NCBI GenBank assembly: GCA_963717725.1
Contig: CAVQWS010000025.1
Coordinates: 62,001 to 126,000 of the forward strand
Reading direction: 5' to 3'
DNA: 64,000 nucleotides
Source of the DNA: AC-32 sp963717725
GTDB lineage: Bacteria; Actinomycetota; Thermoleophilia; Gaiellales; Gaiellaceae
Shown here piece after piece: positions 34,511 to 42,625 of this stretch. The notes beneath the pieces were generated by a model, which saw only the letters and a list, made by a program, of their open reading frames with translations, was not told where the DNA came from and did not search any database. Numbering within the stretch: the stretch's first letter is position 1; every line of letters begins with the position of its first letter. Both the position numbers and the translations under genes were made by a program.

Positions 34511-35161
34511 TTAGCGCTCGCCGACGAGCTCTTGGAAGGCCGCCTCGTCGCGGACGGCGTCGAAGTCCGAGTCCTCGTTGGCGAGCGATCGGAGCGGCTC
34601 CCGGCTCTCGATAGCCCGGCGGAGATGCTCGATCGCGTCGTCCTTGTGGCCCGCGAGGCTCTCGGCGCACGCGAGGTTGTAGAGCGGCAGCGCGTACTCC
34701 GGATGCGCCTCGATCGCCTCGCGGCCGCGCTCGATCACCTGCTCGTACTCGCCGGCCTGGTAGAGCTCGTTCAGCGGCATCCACAGCTCGTAGCCCGACG
34801 GCTCGTACGCCGCGCCTGGCTTGCCGCCGACGGCGACGAGCGTCGTGCCCGGCTCCTCGGCGAACGCGGTGCGCTTCACGTCCGGCGGGACGTAGACGAA
34901 CGTCCCCGCCGGCGCGTCGACGCTCTCGCCGCCGAGCTCGAACCTCGCGCGGCCCTGGTGGACGAGGTACAGCTCCTCCTGCAGGTCGTGTTCCCCTGCC
35001 TCGTCGTGCTCGTTGATGATCCGGTCGCCCACTTGCTTGCCGGTGAACGCGTTGACGCCGAACGCGGTGATCCCGAGCTGGTGCCGAACCGGCCGCCAGG
35101 GGCAGCGGCCGTCGGTGACCTCCTCGATCTCGTCGAGCTTCGTAACGGTGTAGTCGCTCAT
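34511..35161 (-). CDS. Cupin domain protein with C-terminal tetratricopeptide-like region
   Basis: 216 residues. The cupin half shows GITAFGVNAFTGKQVGDRII, NEHDEAGEHDLQEELYLVHQ and GRARFELGGESVDAPAGTFV. The TPR half shows ELYQAGEYEQVIERGREAIE, ALPLYNLACAESLAGHKDDA and EDSDFDAVRDEAAFQELVGE. It is a paralog of the gene at 33273-33911, with a single-domain cupin between them. ATG 35161 has an adjacent upstream TTG; GGGAGGG lies just before. It is the first gene of a three-cupin operon, divergent from the VOC gene with 38 bases between starts. Confidence 0.83.
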   Translation of the reverse strand: MSDYTVTKLDEIEEVTDGRCPWRPVRHQLGITAFGVNAFTGKQVGDRIINEHDEAGEHDLQEELYLVHQGRARFELGGESVDAPAGTFVYVPPDVKRTAFAEEPGTTLVAVGGKPGAAYEPSGYELWMPLNELYQAGEYEQVIERGREAIEAHPEYALPLYNLACAESLAGHKDDAIEHLRRAIESREPLRSLANEDSDFDAVRDEAAFQELVGER

Positions 35162-35199
35162 CAACCCTCCCTCTCCTGGTCCCGGCTAATCTCGGACGC

Positions 35200-35628
35200 A
35201 TGTTGACGAATCGCTCAGCCCCTCCGGCGACGGTAACGCCGGTGCTGATCTATCCGGACGTGCGCGCCGCAGTCGCCTGGCTCGAGGAGGCCTTTGGCTT
35301 CGAGGAGCGGGTGCGGATCGGCGAAGCACACCGGTCGCAGATGCAGGTCGGCGAAGACGGCTCGATCGTGGTCGCCGACGTTCGCCGTGACAAGGTGGCC
35401 CCCAGCGGAGGCGTCGTGACCCAGGAGATCAAGTTGCGCGTCCCGGACGTGGACGCTGCCTTCGCCCGGGCCCGCGAAGCTGGCGCGCGAGTGCTCGAGG
35501 AGCTGGAGAGCTACGAGTACGGCGAGCGCTCGGGCGTCGTCGAGGACCCGGCCGGCCATCGCTGGGAGCTGACGCAGACCATGCGCGACGTCGAGCCGGC
35601 CGAATGGGGCGGCGAAGGCTCGTGGTGA
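35200..35628 (+). CDS. VOC (glyoxalase/bleomycin resistance) family protein
   Basis: 142-residue vicinal oxygen chelate fold protein. Paired beta-alpha-beta-beta-beta modules are seen: TPVLIYPDVRAAVAWLEEAF followed by GFEERVRIGE, then EIKLRVPDVDAAFARAREAG and a C-terminal GVVEDPAGHRWELTQTM with the metal-ligand Glu. Such proteins are isomerases, dioxygenases or drug-binding proteins. Its stop overlaps the GFA gene GTG by 4 bases. Confidence 0.87.
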   Translation: MLTNRSAPPATVTPVLIYPDVRAAVAWLEEAFGFEERVRIGEAHRSQMQVGEDGSIVVADVRRDKVAPSGGVVTQEIKLRVPDVDAAFARAREAGARVLEELESYEYGERSGVVEDPAGHRWELTQTMRDVEPAEWGGEGSW

Positions 35629-36023
35629 GCGGGCGCGTGCTCCAGGGCAGCTGCGGCTGCGGCGCCGTCCACTACGAGGTCGCCGACGAGTTCCGCTACT
35701 CCGCCAACTGCCACTGCTCGCGCTGCCGAGCGGCGACAGGCTCGGCCTTCAAGGCGTTCGCCGGGATCGAGCGCGACAAGCTCACCGTCACCGAGGGCGA
35801 CGACCTGCTGATGGTCTTCGGCGAAGACGACCTGAACGACACGCGCTGCGCGGAGTGCGGGTCGCTGCTCTACTCGGTCGTGCGCGAGGGCGGCTGGGTG
35901 CACGTGGCGATGGGCTCGCTGGTGGACGACCCGACGATCCGCCCGAGCGACCACATCTACGTCGGCTCGAAGGCGCCGTGGTTCGAGATCACGGACGACC
36001 TCCCGCAGAACGAAGAGCTGTAG
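35625..36023 (+). CDS. GFA family zinc-binding protein (glutathione-dependent formaldehyde-activating-like)
   Basis: 132 residues with the GFA zinc motifs: GSCGCGAVHYEV, NCHCSRCRAATGSAF and TRCAECGSLLYS. Length is normal. The family name comes from one plasmid enzyme; most members have no proven reaction, and actinobacteria generally lack glutathione. GTG 35625 overlaps the VOC stop in a GTGA and skips a short unconserved upstream extension. Confidence 0.88.
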   Translation: MSGRVLQGSCGCGAVHYEVADEFRYSANCHCSRCRAATGSAFKAFAGIERDKLTVTEGDDLLMVFGEDDLNDTRCAECGSLLYSVVREGGWVHVAMGSLVDDPTIRPSDHIYVGSKAPWFEITDDLPQNEEL

Positions 36024-36117
36024 CTCGTTAGCATTTTCCCCGGATCGCGATCGGGGCGATCCCGGATGCCTGGGCGCGTGTGGCGTGCGATGGTGATCGG
36101 CGAGAAGGAGGTGTGGA

Positions 36118-36414
36118 ATGGCAACCATTTCGCACGAACCCTCGCGAGTCGATCCACAGCGGCAGCCCTGGTGGGTCCAGCTGTTCGTTCCTGAGATGTG
36201 GGCCTCGCTCGCGATCGTCGGGATGTGGCTCGCAGTGCTGTTCGACGGGATCTACGGCCCCGACTTCGTCAGCTCGAATGGTTCGAGCACGACGTCGATC
36301 CCGTCCGTGATCGTGCTCGTGCCGTTCGCGTTCCTCGGCACGACGACTGTCGCCCGGTACGGCTTCCGCGGGCGAGCCTCACGACTGAACGAGAGAAGGG
36401 AGGACTTCAAATGA
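36118..36414 (+). CDS. Small two-pass membrane protein, function unknown
   Basis: 98 residues, with a strong GAAGGAGG ribosome site 6-7 bases before the ATG. Two hydrophobic segments: MWASLAIVGMWLAVLFDGIY and IPSVIVLVPFAFLGTTTVA, separated by a short polar loop rich in Ser, Asn and Thr. The end is basic (RYGFRGRASRLNERRED). It overlaps the CoA-binding protein gene by 4 bases and is likely co-translated with it. No family recognised. Confidence 0.75.
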   Translation: MATISHEPSRVDPQRQPWWVQLFVPEMWASLAIVGMWLAVLFDGIYGPDFVSSNGSSTTSIPSVIVLVPFAFLGTTTVARYGFRGRASRLNERREDFK

Positions 36415-36887
36415 CAGCGATCAAGGAGGCCGCGGGCGAGTTCCTCAACCACAGGCGCATTGCCGTCACCGGTGTCTCGCGGACGCCGAGCAGCCACGGC
36501 AGCAACGTCGTCTACAAACGGCTGCGCGAGCGCGGCTACGAGGTCTTCGCCGTGAACCCGAACGCCGAGGAGGTGGAGGGCGATGTTGCGTACCACGACC
36601 TCGCATCGATCCCGGGCGGCGTCGAGGCGGTCGTGATCGGCACGAGGCCAGAGCGAGCCGGCGACACAATTCGGGAGTGCAAGAAGCTCGGCATCGAGCA
36701 CGTGTGGATGCACCGCGGCCCGGGCGGGGGCAGCGTCTCCAAGAGCGCCACTGACTACGGGCGCGAGCAGGGCATCAGCGTGATCGACGGCGGCTGTCCG
36801 TGCATGTTCGGGCCCACGGCCGATTTCGGTCACAAGGCGATGCGCGCAGTCTTCACCCTCAACGGCAATGTCCCCAGGGAAGTCTGA
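36411..36887 (+). CDS. CoA-binding domain protein (YccU-like)
   Basis: 158-residue Rossmann-fold CoA_binding_2 protein. It shows RRIAVTGVSRTPSSHGSNVV, RLRERGYEVFAVNPNAEEVE, VEAVVIGTRPERAGDTIREC and LGIEHVWMHRGPGGGSVSKS, all typical. Late in the protein is DGGCPCMFGPTADFGHKAMR with two cysteines. These proteins probably bind CoA or nucleotide; no reaction is established. ATG overlaps the small membrane gene stop (ATGA). Confidence 0.87.
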   Translation: MTAIKEAAGEFLNHRRIAVTGVSRTPSSHGSNVVYKRLRERGYEVFAVNPNAEEVEGDVAYHDLASIPGGVEAVVIGTRPERAGDTIRECKKLGIEHVWMHRGPGGGSVSKSATDYGREQGISVIDGGCPCMFGPTADFGHKAMRAVFTLNGNVPREV

Positions 36888-36904
36888 GACCATCGGAGGG
36901 ATCC

Positions 36905-37090
36905 ATGAAGGGTTACGAGTACAAGGTGATCGACACGGGCAAGGGCGTCGAGCAGCAGCTGAACGAGCTCGGCGCCCAGGGCTGGCAGGTGGTCGGCGTG
37001 ACGACGAAGAAGCAGCTGTTCATCGCGCCGCCGCAGGCGATCATCCTGATGCGCGAGGCCGACGCGGCCGGACACTCGCTCGCCGCGTAG
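36905..37090 (+). CDS. DUF4177 domain protein
   Basis: 61 residues starting GYEYKVIDTGKGVEQQLNEL and continuing GAQGWQVVGVTTKK, the standard pattern for this small alpha/beta domain: aromatic strand, helix, then GW and a strand. GGAGG lies 6 bases before the ATG. It is 17 bases after the CoA-binding gene. Function unknown. Confidence 0.85.
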   Translation: MKGYEYKVIDTGKGVEQQLNELGAQGWQVVGVTTKKQLFIAPPQAIILMREADAAGHSLAA

Positions 37091-37122
37091 AGTCAGCCGC
37101 TGCACGTGGCTACGATCGCCCC

Positions 37123-37878
37123 GTGCTGGAGGGCAGGAACAGCCTCGTGATCGGCGGCGGTGGAAGCGGCATCGGGCGGGCGGTCACGCGGAGGCTTGGC
37201 ACGGCAGGAAGCGCGGTCGCGGTAGCCGATGTGGATGCAGGACGAGCCAACGAGGCCGCCGCGGAACTGACGGATGCTGTCGCCCTCACCGCAGACGTGC
37301 GAGAGCCCGGCGCGCTCGACGAGCTCGTGACACGGGCGGCCGATGAGCTCGGCGGGCTCGACATCCTCGTGACGGTCGTCGGCGGGCAACTCGCCTTCGT
37401 TCCGGCGGCGCGGATCCACGAGACGACCGACGAGGACTGGGATCTGATGTTCGACCTCAACCTCCGTTACGTCGCGCGCGCGGTGCGAGCTGCGCTGCGC
37501 CGCTTCCTCGAGCAGGGCAGGGGCGGGACGATCGTCAGCGTCGGCTCAATCACGGGGGTAGCAGGCAGTCCCGAGCAGTCGGCGTACGGCGCGGCGAAGG
37601 CCGGCCTCGCCAGTCTGGCCAGATCGGTGGCGGCCGAGTACAGCGGTGACGGGATCCGCATGAACGTGGTCGCTTGCGGCCCGATCGCGACCCCGGTCGC
37701 CGAGTCGGCCCAGGCAGGCGGCGAGCTCGACTGGATCCCCCTCGGTCGCGCGGGCACGCCGTCCGAAGTCGCCGAGGCCGTCGTCTTCCTCGCCTCGCCG
37801 CTCTCGTCCTACATCACCGGCCAGAGCCTCGTCGTCGACGGCGGCGCCACGGCCATCGGCCCGTTTCCGCTTCGCTGA
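37123..37878 (+). CDS. Short-chain dehydrogenase/reductase
   Basis: 251-residue classical SDR. Cofactor motif is VIGGGGSGIGRAVTRRLG, NNAG-equivalent region LVTVVGGQLAFVPA, active site GSITGVAGSPEQSAYGAAKA (Ser...Tyr-x-x-x-Lys) and the end FLASPLSSYITGQSLVVDGG. The Asp after the second strand (VADVDAGR) suggests NAD preference. GTG start at 37123. Its stop is two bases from the stop of the convergent M55 gene. Substrate unknown. Confidence 0.92.
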   Translation: MLEGRNSLVIGGGGSGIGRAVTRRLGTAGSAVAVADVDAGRANEAAAELTDAVALTADVREPGALDELVTRAADELGGLDILVTVVGGQLAFVPAARIHETTDEDWDLMFDLNLRYVARAVRAALRRFLEQGRGGTIVSVGSITGVAGSPEQSAYGAAKAGLASLARSVAAEYSGDGIRMNVVACGPIATPVAESAQAGGELDWIPLGRAGTPSEVAEAVVFLASPLSSYITGQSLVVDGGATAIGPFPLR

Positions 37879-37880
37879 CC

Positions 37881-38834
37881 TCAGACTCCGGCAGGCAGCG
37901 GATCCGCCGCTGACGTGTACCACTGGGGTTGCGACTCGGACGCCCAGGCATCGAAGATCAGTCGCAGCTGCTCCACGCGCTGTTGGTCGGCCGCGGCGGC
38001 GTCCTCGGCACTGTCGAAGCCGCCGAGCCAGTACGGCATGAACGGGACGAGCGCCGCGTTCATGGCCGCGGCCACGAGCTCTCGCGCATCGCGCCAGGTG
38101 TTCAGTTGCGCTGAGAACTCGACCTCGCCGGACCGCGTCCAGCCGGACTCGAGCATTTGCTCGGCGACGTCGCCGCCGTTCGGCATGCTCGCCTCGAACC
38201 TCACGTCCTTCGGCTCGGTGACAGACGGTGCGGACGCAGCGTCTCGGAAACATCGTTCGGCGAACGCGCGGAGAGCGGCTCGCCCGTCTTCAGGCTCGTC
38301 CCAGATCGGGTTCATGTCACTGCGGCCGACCGACTGTTGCGTGACGAGGAACGGCGTCTGGGACAGCGAGCCGAGCGTCTGCTGATGCAGATCGTTGCCG
38401 GTGATGCCGAGTAGCGGAACGCCCGACGCCCAAACGCGCAGATGCGTCTCCGAGATGAGCTCACCGTCCGCCCGCAACCTCAGTCCAGGCACGAGCGTGT
38501 GGGAGAGGAATCCGTCGACACCTCCGCGCGCGTGGTAGCCCACCTGGAAGGTCGCATCGACCCCGTGGTCTCGGAGATCGAAATCACGCCACGTCTCCAG
38601 ACGCGCACCGGCCGGCAACGTCTCCGCCGAGACGTTGACCGTGTTGCCACCGTGATTGTCGAGAACGACCAGCTCGGAGGCACCGCCCGCCAACAGGCCT
38701 TCGCAGACGGCGGCCACATCGTCCTCGAGCCGCGGCTTGCCCGTCTGCCAGTACTCCGGCAGGCAGCCCCAGATCTCCCGAACGCTCCGCAGCTGCGAAG
38801 CGCCCTCCATGTCGACGCTGACCGCGACTCTCAC
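37881..38834 (-). CDS. M55 family D-aminopeptidase (DppA-like)
   Basis: 317-residue zinc peptidase of the DppA type, which trims D-amino acid peptides. Metal residues are recognisable in SVDMEGASQL (Asp-x-Glu), a VLDNHGGNTVNV region, FQVGYHARGG (His) and ISETHLRVWASGVPLLGITG with a second Glu/His and the D-aminopeptidase GDN-like loop ITGNDLH. It is the last gene of a five-gene minus-strand operon (SDR, MmcQ-like, phosphatase, methyltransferase, M55). It may recycle D-peptides from cell-wall turnover. Confidence 0.86.
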   Translation of the reverse strand: MRVAVSVDMEGASQLRSVREIWGCLPEYWQTGKPRLEDDVAAVCEGLLAGGASELVVLDNHGGNTVNVSAETLPAGARLETWRDFDLRDHGVDATFQVGYHARGGVDGFLSHTLVPGLRLRADGELISETHLRVWASGVPLLGITGNDLHQQTLGSLSQTPFLVTQQSVGRSDMNPIWDEPEDGRAALRAFAERCFRDAASAPSVTEPKDVRFEASMPNGGDVAEQMLESGWTRSGEVEFSAQLNTWRDARELVAAAMNAALVPFMPYWLGGFDSAEDAAAADQQRVEQLRLIFDAWASESQPQWYTSAADPLPAGV

Positions 38835-38847
38835 TCGGTCTCGGTGC

Positions 38848-39666
38848 TCAGAGCGAGACTGTGACCCGGAGGAAGGTCGCCGGCATCGACGTCGAGCCCT
38901 CTTCCTCGCTCGTGTTCTGCTCGTGGAAGAGCGCGTCCAGCTCGGCGTTCAGCTCGGCCTCCTTGCCGTTGGCCGCGGCGGCCGCATAGGCGTTCATCGT
39001 CGGCCCGTAGTACGCCTTGAACTCGGCGAGATACTCGGACGGCGTGCCCGGATAGTCGAACACGTAGGCGTCTCGCTCCAGCGAGATCTCCTCTGCGGGC
39101 ACGCCCGCAGCGCCGAACCGCTCGATCACGTCGGCCTCGACACCCCAGGTCATCGGGCTGACGAATCCCTCGGGCGGTGGCGGCGAGTAGGCCGAGCTGA
39201 CCCTGAGGATCTGGGCGACCACGGTCGGATCCCCCGGGATCCAGTTGCCCATCACGATCCGCCCGCCGGGCCGGGTCACGCGAACCATCTCCTTCGCCAC
39301 GTCTCCCGGCCTGGGCGCGAACATCGCGCCGAAGATGCTGACGACGAGGTCGAAGCTGTCGTCGTCGAGCTCGTTCAGGTCGGAGGCGTCGCCCTCCTGG
39401 AAGCGGAGGTTCGTCAGGCCGAGGGCCCGTGCCCGCTCGTTGCCGGCCGCCACGAGGTTGCTCGCGATGTCGACGCCGAGCACGTTGGCGCCGAGCTGAG
39501 CTTCCGGCACGGCGGTGGTTCCGTCACCGCAGCCGACGTCGAGCACGTCGAGCCCGGGCGTGATCCCCAGCGTCGCCACGAGGGCCTCGCCGCTCTCGCG
39601 CATGGCCGGCGCGATGCGGGTGAAATCGCCCTTCTCCCAGAGCTCTTTGTTCGGGTTCGCCGACAC
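38848..39666 (-). CDS. Class I SAM-dependent methyltransferase
   Basis: 272-residue methyltransferase. Motif I reads DVLDVGCGDGTTAVPEAQLG, then VDIASNLVAAGNERAR, LRFQEGDASDLNELDDDSFD (motif II/III) and VRVTRPGGRIVMGNWI. The C-terminal half is a variable cap. GTG at 39666 avoids a long overlap with the upstream phosphatase; the longer frame upstream is shadow. It lies 13 bases after the phosphatase gene and 13 before M55. A UbiE-like substrate is possible but unproven. Confidence 0.9.
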   Translation of the reverse strand: MSANPNKELWEKGDFTRIAPAMRESGEALVATLGITPGLDVLDVGCGDGTTAVPEAQLGANVLGVDIASNLVAAGNERARALGLTNLRFQEGDASDLNELDDDSFDLVVSIFGAMFAPRPGDVAKEMVRVTRPGGRIVMGNWIPGDPTVVAQILRVSSAYSPPPPEGFVSPMTWGVEADVIERFGAAGVPAEEISLERDAYVFDYPGTPSEYLAEFKAYYGPTMNAYAAAAANGKEAELNAELDALFHEQNTSEEEGSTSMPATFLRVTVSL

Positions 39667-39679
39667 GGTGGCGACCCTC

Positions 39680-40114
39680 TCAGGTCCCGGCGGGCTCGTC
39701 CAGACCAGTGGCCCGATCGGCGAACCACTGGACCCAGGCTTCCTGCTCCGCTGTCTCCACGGCCTCCGGCCGGTAGGCCGCGCGCACCCACGGGACAGCC
39801 TCCGCCGCAGGGACGCCCGCGAGCACGGCCATGCAGGCCAGCGCCGTGCCTGTCCGGCCGCTCCCACCCAGGCAGCCGACCTCCACCAGCTCGCCTCGGC
39901 GTGCTCGACTGAACGCATCGCTGATCTGGCCCGCTGCAACCTCGGGCTCGATAGGCAGGCCGAAATCCGGCCACGCGACGACGTCGGCCGGCCAGCTCGG
40001 TTCCCAGCGCTCGTCGAGATAGAGGCCGAACGCTCGCTCCGGGTCGTCCTCCCGCCGGTCGGCGAGCGACGACGCCCGCACGCGCGAGCCGTCGGGGAAG
40101 GTGACGATCGCCAT
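39680..40114 (-). CDS. Protein tyrosine/dual-specificity phosphatase family protein
   Basis: 144-residue small phosphatase. The signature CX5R loop is VGCLGGSGRTGTALACMAVL, with the nucleophile Cys and Arg in place; upstream WPDFGLP supplies the general-acid Asp. The following SAxxR-like helix PWVRAAYRPEAVET matches bacterial dual-specificity phosphatases. It could dephosphorylate protein tyrosines or a phosphoinositol-like small molecule. It sits in a mixed operon of small enzymes. Confidence 0.87.
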   Translation of the reverse strand: MAIVTFPDGSRVRASSLADRREDDPERAFGLYLDERWEPSWPADVVAWPDFGLPIEPEVAAGQISDAFSRARRGELVEVGCLGGSGRTGTALACMAVLAGVPAAEAVPWVRAAYRPEAVETAEQEAWVQWFADRATGLDEPAGT

Positions 40115-40140
40115 CGGCGGAGCCTAGGCCTGTACTTGCT

Positions 40141-40446
40141 CTACCGGCCTGACTGCAGCTCCCAAGCCGCGATGAGCGCGTCTTCGACGACATCGGGATT
40201 CCCGTTCTCGAGGTCGGCGACGATCATCATGTGCTTCGCGAAGCGCTTCGGCACCGAGAAGGTCTCGGGGAACGATTGGAGCAGGAAATCGCGGAAGTCG
40301 AACGACGCGCGGATGACGACGCTGGTGTCGTCGAGCTGCCGCGCGACCAGGCGTCCGCGGTATCGCCAGTCGAGTAGGCCGCCCCGGCGACGCTCGGTGA
40401 CGCCGTCGAGTTGAGTAGCCAACCGGCTGAGGTCGGCGAGCCTCAT
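40141..40446 (-). CDS. MmcQ/YjbR-like small protein
   Basis: 101 residues from ATG 40446. Shows WRYRGRLVARQLDDTSVVIR, DFRDFLLQSFPETFSVPKRF, and a helical end DVVEDALIAAWELQ. The pattern of a strand-rich core followed by a terminal helix with AAWE fits MmcQ/YjbR-like proteins, a CyaY-fold group of unknown function. It is 7 bases downstream of the SDR gene in the same operon. Confidence 0.7.
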   Translation of the reverse strand: MRLADLSRLATQLDGVTERRRGGLLDWRYRGRLVARQLDDTSVVIRASFDFRDFLLQSFPETFSVPKRFAKHMMIVADLENGNPDVVEDALIAAWELQSGR

Positions 40447-40453
40447 TGCCTCA

Positions 40454-41386
40454 CTACCGGAACTCGGCGATGCCACGGTTGTCTTCCGGCTCCCATCCGT
40501 AGGCGGCGTGATAGCCCCAGCAGTCCGGCCGGCTTCCGTCGGTGTCTGTGACGCCGTAGGCGTCGGCAAGCTGGCGAGCGCTGACGATCGTGCCTCCCCA
40601 TCGCGCGGCGTCGGCGGCCCCGGCGAGCGCAGCAACGCCTCTGGCCACATAGGTAGGCGACTCGGAGATCCCGAAGCCGGGACGCTCCCGGCAGGCGTCC
40701 CGCCAGTTCGCCTCGGTGACGCCGAAGTTCTCCAGCATCTTCTCCGAGCGCAGCCAGCCGGGAGTCACCCCGACGGCCGTCACGGGACTGTCCTCGAGCT
40801 CGGCACTCAGGCCCTTGACGATCCGCTCGACGTTGGCCTTGACGAGGTCGTAGTAGAAGCCGACATTCCGCCTGAACTCGGCGTTCGCCTGCGAGGTGCC
40901 GTCCGTCATCTCGACGACGAGGCCGCGCGTGCCGAGGGCTTCGGCGGTGCGCAGCAGGAGCGGGATGGCGGCACGACAGGTGATCAGGTGGGTGTGCACG
41001 CCCATCTGCAGCATCCGCAGCCCGCCGGCCCAGTCGTGCTCCCAGAGCGGCTTGTCCCATTCCATGTACCGGTCGCCACCGAAGATGTCGTTGACGAGAA
41101 CGTCAAGCCGCCCATGGTCGCCCTCGATCGCCGAGACGAGCTCGGCAACCGAGGCAGGCTCCTCGTGATCGACCACCAGCACCGACCCCGCGCCTCCTGC
41201 CGCCGTGATCAGGTCCCCGGTCTCCTCGATCGTCTCGGGCCTGCCAATCTCAGAGGGCCCGCTCGTCCGACTACTGCGGCCGGTCGCGTAGACGTAGAAG
41301 CCCGCACGGGCAAGCTCGACCGCGATCGCACGCCCGGCGCCGCGCGTCGCCCCCGCAACCAGCCCCACTCTCACTGCCTCGGTCAC
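40454..41386 (-). CDS. Short-chain dehydrogenase/reductase, extended
   Basis: 310-residue SDR. Cofactor loop VGLVAGATRGAGRAIAVELA, DVLVNDIFGGDRYMEWDKPL with the NDIFGG variant of NNAG, active site with VVEMTDGTSQANAEFRRNVG and YYDLVKANVERI (Tyr-x-x-x-Lys). The C-terminal part ends near WGYHAAYGWEPED. This longer, plant/soil-actinobacterial SDR type has no defined substrate. The start is GTG at 41386; GTG 12 bases later is also possible. First gene of its operon. Confidence 0.88.
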   Translation of the reverse strand: MTEAVRVGLVAGATRGAGRAIAVELARAGFYVYATGRSSRTSGPSEIGRPETIEETGDLITAAGGAGSVLVVDHEEPASVAELVSAIEGDHGRLDVLVNDIFGGDRYMEWDKPLWEHDWAGGLRMLQMGVHTHLITCRAAIPLLLRTAEALGTRGLVVEMTDGTSQANAEFRRNVGFYYDLVKANVERIVKGLSAELEDSPVTAVGVTPGWLRSEKMLENFGVTEANWRDACRERPGFGISESPTYVARGVAALAGAADAARWGGTIVSARQLADAYGVTDTDGSRPDCWGYHAAYGWEPEDNRGIAEFR

Positions 41387-41444
41387 AACGCCCCTTAGTC
41401 TTCCACCCGCTCCATCGTTAGGAGCCCGAGCGTGAGGCGGCTCG

Positions 41445-41471
41445 CCTGGGCCAGTAGCCCGGAATGTCACC
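41445..41471 (+). repeat. Dispersed 27-base repeat, copy A
   Basis: Carries CTGGGCCAG, five variable bases, then CCGGAATGTCACC. One of four same-orientation copies in 3.3 kb. It overlaps the 3' end of the degenerate VOC gene. Confidence 0.7.
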
Positions 41472-41823
41472 AAGATTGGTCGTGGTCGAGGCGGGAGTAG
41501 CCCGAATAAATCCCCCAAGCGCGGTCATGCGGCTCATCGGTGATGGTTGCGCCTGCCCCCTGGGCCCGCGCGAGGAGAGCGTCCACTTCGGCTCGGCTTC
41601 GCACGAGGTGGCCGAGGCTGAACTCGCCGCTCTACAGGGCGAGGATCAGTCCGCGGTCTAGCCGGAACATGGCGATGGCTCCAGCCGGGGTGGTGTCGTC
41701 GCCCGCGAACTCGGTGCCGGTCAGGCCGGGCGACTCAAGGCCGAGCCCCTCACGGTAGAAGGCGAGTGCCCGCTCGAGGTCCCCAACTGCCAGCGTGATG
41801 ACGTCGATCCGATGTTCCATCAT
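41467..41823 (-). pseudogene. VOC family protein, degenerate
   Basis: From the double ATG at 41823 the product reads MEHRIDVITLAVGDLERALA and continues with FYREGLGLESPG and GGLILAL-like RLDRGLILAL, then meets an in-frame TAG. The same frame continues past the stop with SGEFSLGHLVRSRAEVDALL and ATITDEPHDRAWGIYSGY, the second VOC module. The roughly 18 residues that normally link these parts are missing. The C-terminal metal-ligand segment (usually DPDGHLWE) is altered to RLDHDQSW before TGA. An in-frame deletion and terminal scrambling suggest true decay rather than a single sequencing error. Confidence 0.75.
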
Positions 41824-41939
41824 CTGCGCACTCCGTTTTGGGCTCGCCTTGATCCTGCGCCCTGGCTGCTGGGTTCCGCTGCGATGATTCACGGCGCCCA
41901 ATGTGGTCTCGTAGTGGAGTCTCTACGAAAGGAGTCCGG

Positions 41940-42455
41940 ATGAGTACAGACCTGGTTCGGCGAGCCAACCTCGCCTCGATCGTGTGCGACTCGCGCCCAC
42001 AGCTGCCTGACGGCTTCCGCCGGAGCAGCGCCCGAGTTGGCACGCAGCTCGGCGCGGCCCGCACCGGGCTCAGCGTCTACGAGCTACCGCCCGGCCAGGC
42101 TGTCAGCCCCTACCACTACGAGAATCCTGACGAGGAGTGGCTGCTGGTCGTCTCAGGCACGCCAACTCTGCGGCATCCGGACGGCGAGGAGCAGCTCGAA
42201 CCCTGGGACCTCGTCTTCTTTCCCTCCGGTCCCGCCGGAGCACACCTCGTGCGGAACAACACCGACTCAACCGCCCGCGTCGCGATGTTCTCCTCGAAGG
42301 CGGCGGCGGTCGGCGCCGTCGTCTACCCGGACAGCGACATGGTCTGGGTCTGGACGGACGACGACGCAGTCGACATGATCGTCAAGCGAAGCAGCGCCGT
42401 CGACGACATAGCGCCGTGGACTAACGGAGATGGCACAGCCGACGCCGAGAAGTAA
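41940..42455 (+). CDS. Cupin domain protein
   Basis: 171-residue cupin with a clear AAAGGAG site 5 bases before the ATG. First motif: SPYHYENPDEEWLLVVSGTP (His, Glu); second: EPWDLVFFPSGPAGAHLVRN (His). The final third, VYPDSDMVWVWTDDD, is an acidic Trp-rich region. It is the first plus-strand gene of the accessory patch, ending 7 bases before repeat copy B. Resembles small actinobacterial cupins of unknown function. Confidence 0.85.
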   Translation: MSTDLVRRANLASIVCDSRPQLPDGFRRSSARVGTQLGAARTGLSVYELPPGQAVSPYHYENPDEEWLLVVSGTPTLRHPDGEEQLEPWDLVFFPSGPAGAHLVRNNTDSTARVAMFSSKAAAVGAVVYPDSDMVWVWTDDDAVDMIVKRSSAVDDIAPWTNGDGTADAEK

Positions 42456-42462
42456 ACGGTCG

Positions 42463-42489
42463 ACTGGGCCAGCGTGCGGGAATGTCACA
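42463..42489 (+). repeat. Dispersed 27-base repeat, copy B
   Basis: Carries CTGGGCCAG, then GCGGGAATGTCAC after four variable bases. Placed just after the cupin stop and 136 bases before the next gene. The surrounding 42456-42625 gap holds no other recognisable feature apart from an AGGGAG ribosome site near 42615. Confidence 0.7.
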
Positions 42490-42625
42490 TGACGAAGTTG
42501 TGATTGCGCTCGGCGGTAACACTCGTAAGCTGCTGAGGAGTAGGCTGCCAAGCGTCGCCTTCGTTGCGCGCTTCTCCTGAAGCCCGTTTATTCGCAGCGG
42601 AGCATCGCTCCGGAAGGGAGCACTC

